Source: Pomacea canaliculata (lineage: Eukaryota; Mollusca; Gastropoda; Architaenioglossa; Ampullariidae). Taken from it: a DNA stretch of 64,000 nt. Under the pieces are notes generated by a model that did no database searches, was not told the DNA's origin, and worked only from the letters and a program-made list of their open reading frames with translations. This document shows, piece by piece, positions 60,591 through 64,000 of the stretch (within the stretch, counting starts at the first letter, position 1; every line of letters starts with the position of its first letter). Where the stretch lies: the NCBI RefSeq assembly GCF_003073045.1, contig NC_037591.1, positions 41,801,883 through 41,865,882 of the forward strand. Reading direction: 5' to 3'. The position numbers and the translations under genes are program-made.

Positions 60591-63500
60591 CAGGCCCGGT
60601 TCTACCTATTAGGCGAACTAGGCAATCGCCTAGGGCGCAGCGACCGAGGGGGGCGGAAAAAATGGCTGCCTTTTTTTTTTTTTTAAATGAATAATTTAGG
60701 GGAAAATGTCATTTTCACAAATGATATTAGCAGGACACTTTTCCTCTGCTTGTAGACTGACCACCACGCTAGTTTCTCAGTACATGTATGACAGGAAAAC
60801 CCCACTATCGCATTATCCCAGGGCGCACCTGCAGTGACCAGCTAACCAGCAGGGAAGTAGAGGGCGGGAGAGGGGCGGGGTTGGTGGAAGGCACCTTTTC
60901 CTCTGCTTGTAGGTTGACTTCACCACCGAGTTTCTCAGTTCATGTAGTGATGTAGTACAGGAAAACCCATTATTACAGGGCGCACTTGAAGTGACCAGCT
61001 AACCAGCGGGGAAGAAGAGGGCGGAGAATAGACAGCGGAGGGGCGGGTTGGTGGATGGGGCTTGGTCAGTGCGGACCCCTACGATGGAGTGGACCGCATT
61101 CCACTAATACCAAGCTCACCTTTCTTTCCTCTATCTTACTATTGAAGAGGTTCCACACTTATGCATTGAAAACACTGCAGCTGAGATCAGGGACAACAAC
61201 ACTGACTTGAGTTTGCTACGCGAGTTTCTCTTTGGTTATGACAACAGTTTTATGCTCAATATTGTTTACACTTACGAACTTTTAACCCGAAGGAACTTAC
61301 CTAATGTCACCAACGCGTTCTTAGTTAATAAGAGTATTAAAGTCTTTAGCAGACAAACATCAAGGTAGAGCCATTTGAAGTTTATAGCATATCTATTTAC
61401 TGACACTGATGGCCTATAGTCTTGTACTTACTGTTGTGACTCATGGTCGTGAATATTTAACTTTCTTATTAATTATTAAATTTCTGTTCGTTTGGTGTAG
61501 TACGCTTAATTTAGTTGTTAATTTGTAATGTTTATTTTTATTATCTAAGAGTGCATCTGTTTGTCTACAGTTTGAATGGCTAGCTTGTTGTTATGCTCTA
61601 TTGACAGAATATTTGAAATTGGTTATTAAGAGATAATGCGTACTAAAACCTACAGTGTGTATACTTCTCTTGTTTTCACCTAACCCTATGCTGGACACCA
61701 CGCAGTGTTGATCACTGGACTGTGTGGGGAACTGCCCTGACACCATGATTTACAACTTTGCATTGTTAGTGTCTAGAAGACTCTCTCTCATTGCCCGCCC
61801 ACCTGTGAGGTGTGACCATGGTGTGACTTTGGATGGGAACAAAGTAGCTGCTATCAGGGTGGTCTAGATGCTGGAAGCTGTGATAGCTTGAGTTTTAGAC
61901 CACACAGCAAACTAAGACCAGAGCAAGGTGCTACACATTTCTTGTCTCCATCAGTGTGCACTCCATAAAACCTTTTACACGAGTGTTTGAAATCCCCTAC
62001 TCATAAGTGTAGGTCTGATTTGGGAGGCATGCAATATCCATGTGTGTATGATGCATGCCTGCAATTGAAAAACAGACGTATCTTTTCTTGACAAAAAGTA
62101 GTTCTTACTTATAAGTTATTAATCAAATCTGACGGAAAATTCTCGAAAAAGATTTAATTTTAGTAAGCCATTCTTTGACACTTCTGGGTTCTAATGCCTC
62201 TGGTCGTAATGAGTTCTTGTAGAAAACCAATTTTCTACTATTTTTAAGCAGCAAACATGTAGTCAGTTCGCTTTTACTTGTTAGTTTGTCTGTGAGGTGA
62301 GAAAGAAGAGAACCATTGAAAGCACTTGCCGATGGAGGTGCTATAGGTGGACAGGCCCACAGGTAGCGATAAATCTGTCACAGTTAATGACCAGTCGGAT
62401 CAGACTATAGAAGACTGGACAAAGAAGTTGGTGCGATGTTACTTGATAGTTGTCCGATGTTACTTGATAGTTGTCCGTGAGATGAGAAAGAGAGATGAGA
62501 GAAAGATTGAAAGGACCTAAGTGGGGTGGTGGAGAAGGGTAGAGATAAATCTCTACCACTTTAAAGAAAGTCAGATCACATTACCAGGGCTGGACAGCCA
62601 GAGACTGGGGAAGAGGTAGTTGTAACTTTGAACTTAAAACCCACTGGACGATGTGAAAACCTTTTCTGAGCGGCTGCAGACATCTCGTGCTGCTGTTTGA
62701 ACTGACTTTGTAATCGTCTGTTTGGGTGCTTGGAGCTATCATCCTTCCACAGCTGAGTCAGTAAAGGTTGTGAACTGCATTTAGCCGTGCAAGACTGAAC
62801 AGTGCTACTGTCCTACAGCCACTTCATGAGAGTTTGTACAGATAAGTTCGCATGAATTTTATACACTGTGACATAGCTGTAGATATTTTATTAACACGAT
62901 TTATGTCTTTCTTTACATTAATTTCATTTCCTTATTTCTTTTAGTGCTTATTTTGATTGGGTGGATGCAACGGGTTGCGATATCGGTGGTGTAACTTTTT
63001 GCAAAACTTTTCGTTGCACTAACGGGCCCGTGACAGTCTGGTGGTCTTTAGCACATCACAAGCGAGTTGAGTTCTGAGACAGACCGCCGCAATCATTACT
63101 GGTGATATTTCAGCCTAGCTTTCTTGTTTGAACTGCGTCCATTGAAGACAGATTTAAACAGATTCAGGAGCACAGTGCATTATTTGGATTTCTTTATGAT
63201 ATCCAAAGCATTTCTGAAAAACCAAGGAAGGACATTCTACTATCTTGCGAGGTCTTGGCAAAGGCACTAAAGCACAGAGACAGCAAAGACATTGACGCGG
63301 AGGAACTCTGTTCTGAATTACAGGTTGTGGCTAGAAGACTTCCCAAACCTAAAATGAACCCTAAAGAAGTCTTAATATTCATTATCCAACATAAGCTATT
63401 TGATATTGTGCCGAATGTTGTAGTGTCTCTCAGAATTTTATTGACCCTTCCAATTTCTGTTGCCAGTGCAGAACGAAGTTTCTCAAAATTAAAATTAATT

Positions 63501-63782
63501 AAAAACTATATGAGATCAACAATGTTGCAAGAGAGACTGACTGGGCTGGCCACCATATCTATTGAGCATGACTTGGCAAATGCACTCAATCTGAAGGAAC
63601 TGATAACTCGTTTTGCACAACAAAAAACAAGGAAAGTGAGGTTTTAAGCATCAATTTCATGACCAGGACTAAATAAATTGCAAAACAAATGATATAACAT
63701 GGTTCACTTTTTGTGAGGGGGGGGGGGGGGGCGCACAATTTTTCTTTCGCCTAGGGCGCAACACAGCCTAGCGCCGGCCCTG
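60591..63782 (+). mobile_element. hAT transposon, 3.2 kb, both ends present, decayed transposase
   Basis: The left end is CAGGCCCGGTTCTACC and continues with GGCGAACTAGGCAATCGCC; the right end read on the minus strand is CAGGGCCGGCGCTAGG and also contains GCCCTAGGCG. An exact 8-bp target duplication CCTGCAAA flanks it (60583-60590 and 63783-63790), diagnostic of hAT. Near the left end a 158-bp block is tandemly duplicated (about 60737-61062). Most of the interior has no open frame; the C-terminal transposase part is at 63132-63647. Confidence 0.93.
63132..63647 (+). pseudogene. hAT transposase C-terminal part (ZMYM1/ZNF862-like dimerisation domain)
   Basis: The frame is open from after a TGA at 63129-63131 to TAA at 63645-63647 without an obvious start codon. 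It opens with SIEDRFKQIQEHSALFGFL. The C-terminal half has the hAT dimerisation signature: LLTLPISVASAERSFSKLKL, KNYMRSTMLQERL and SIEHDLA. This is the type found in ZMYM1-like and ZNF862-like domesticated and transposon proteins, which are usually well over 500 residues. The N-terminal BED/DDE part is not recognisable upstream, so this is a truncated relic, about 170 codons, followed by AATAAA near 63673. Confidence 0.88.
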
Positions 63783-63790
63783 CCTGCAAA

Positions 63791-64000
63791 TAGGCAAAAA
63801 GGAATCATATATTCTGCATCTTTAGACAAATGACATGGGCACACAACAACTGCTAAACCTAGAAAATGATAGTAACCAAATTAATAACAAAACTGAACAG
63901 TATACGTGAGAAAAAGCTTAGATGTAGGTGCATAAATATATGTTAATTTATTTCTTTAGGGGAAACATGGTTTGAAAGGTGTGCATGTGTTATACATGCA
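63791..64000. other. flank of the hAT element
   Basis: AT-rich sequence with no feature I can support. Confidence 0.4.

Noticed and set aside
1..64000. tRNA, rRNA, CRISPR arrays or prokaryotic operons
   Set aside because: No convincing cloverleaf apart from SINE heads, no rRNA motifs and no spaced direct repeats of CRISPR type; minisatellites here are contiguous tandems.

Overview
This is a 64 kb stretch of animal nuclear DNA: AT-rich, intron-bearing, and full of hAT-type DNA transposons, short TIR elements, a tRNA-derived SINE, truncated non-LTR retrotransposon ends and microsatellites. No bacterial or organellar gene is visible. The repeat content and the small secreted cysteine-rich peptide genes would suit a mollusc, perhaps a gastropod, but this is inference and no long conserved gene fixes the species.

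The main content, about 5.4 to 56.6 kb, is a tandem array of eight copies of one small gene, all on the minus strand. Each copy has the same plan. Exon 1 encodes a signal peptide and a His-rich stretch (typically H-I-H6) and ends in phase 0. Exon 2 starts on a Cys codon and carries C-x6-C-x4/5-CC-x5-C, an inhibitor-cystine-knot-like pattern; it ends in phase 1. Exon 3 adds C-x-C and, in most copies, a last Cys two residues before the stop, followed by AATAAA. Predicted precursors are about 75 to 124 residues. Copies 2, 3, 5 and 7 look intact. Copies 1 and 4 have altered C-termini, copy 8 has a frameshifted short exon 3, and copy 6 is a pseudogene that lost exon 3 and both central cysteines. 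About 390 bp upstream of each ATG sits a composite E-box/CRE (CACGTGACGTCA), degraded in the pseudogene. Exon 2 of copies 4 and 8 differs from the others almost everywhere except at the cysteines, although the adjoining intron is well conserved. This is the pattern expected of diversifying secreted peptides such as toxins, defence peptides or signalling peptides. The function is unknown.

Layout: 1-0.6 kb, possible last exons of another plus-strand gene. 2.1-3.95 kb, a CRE-rich promoter-like block, a palindromic MITE-like block and a decayed hAT transposase. 3.95-5.4 kb, remnant of an older array unit. 5.4-56.6 kb, the array, with intergenic blocks that carry a plus-strand E-box/TATA...AATAAA module and transposons with 8-bp target duplications. 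Several of these have a precise empty site in a sister copy, so they date the duplications. 51.2-51.5 kb, a broken ABCB transporter fragment. 57-60.6 kb, low-information DNA. 60.59-63.78 kb, a 3.2 kb hAT element with both ends, an 8-bp target duplication and the C-terminal part of its transposase.
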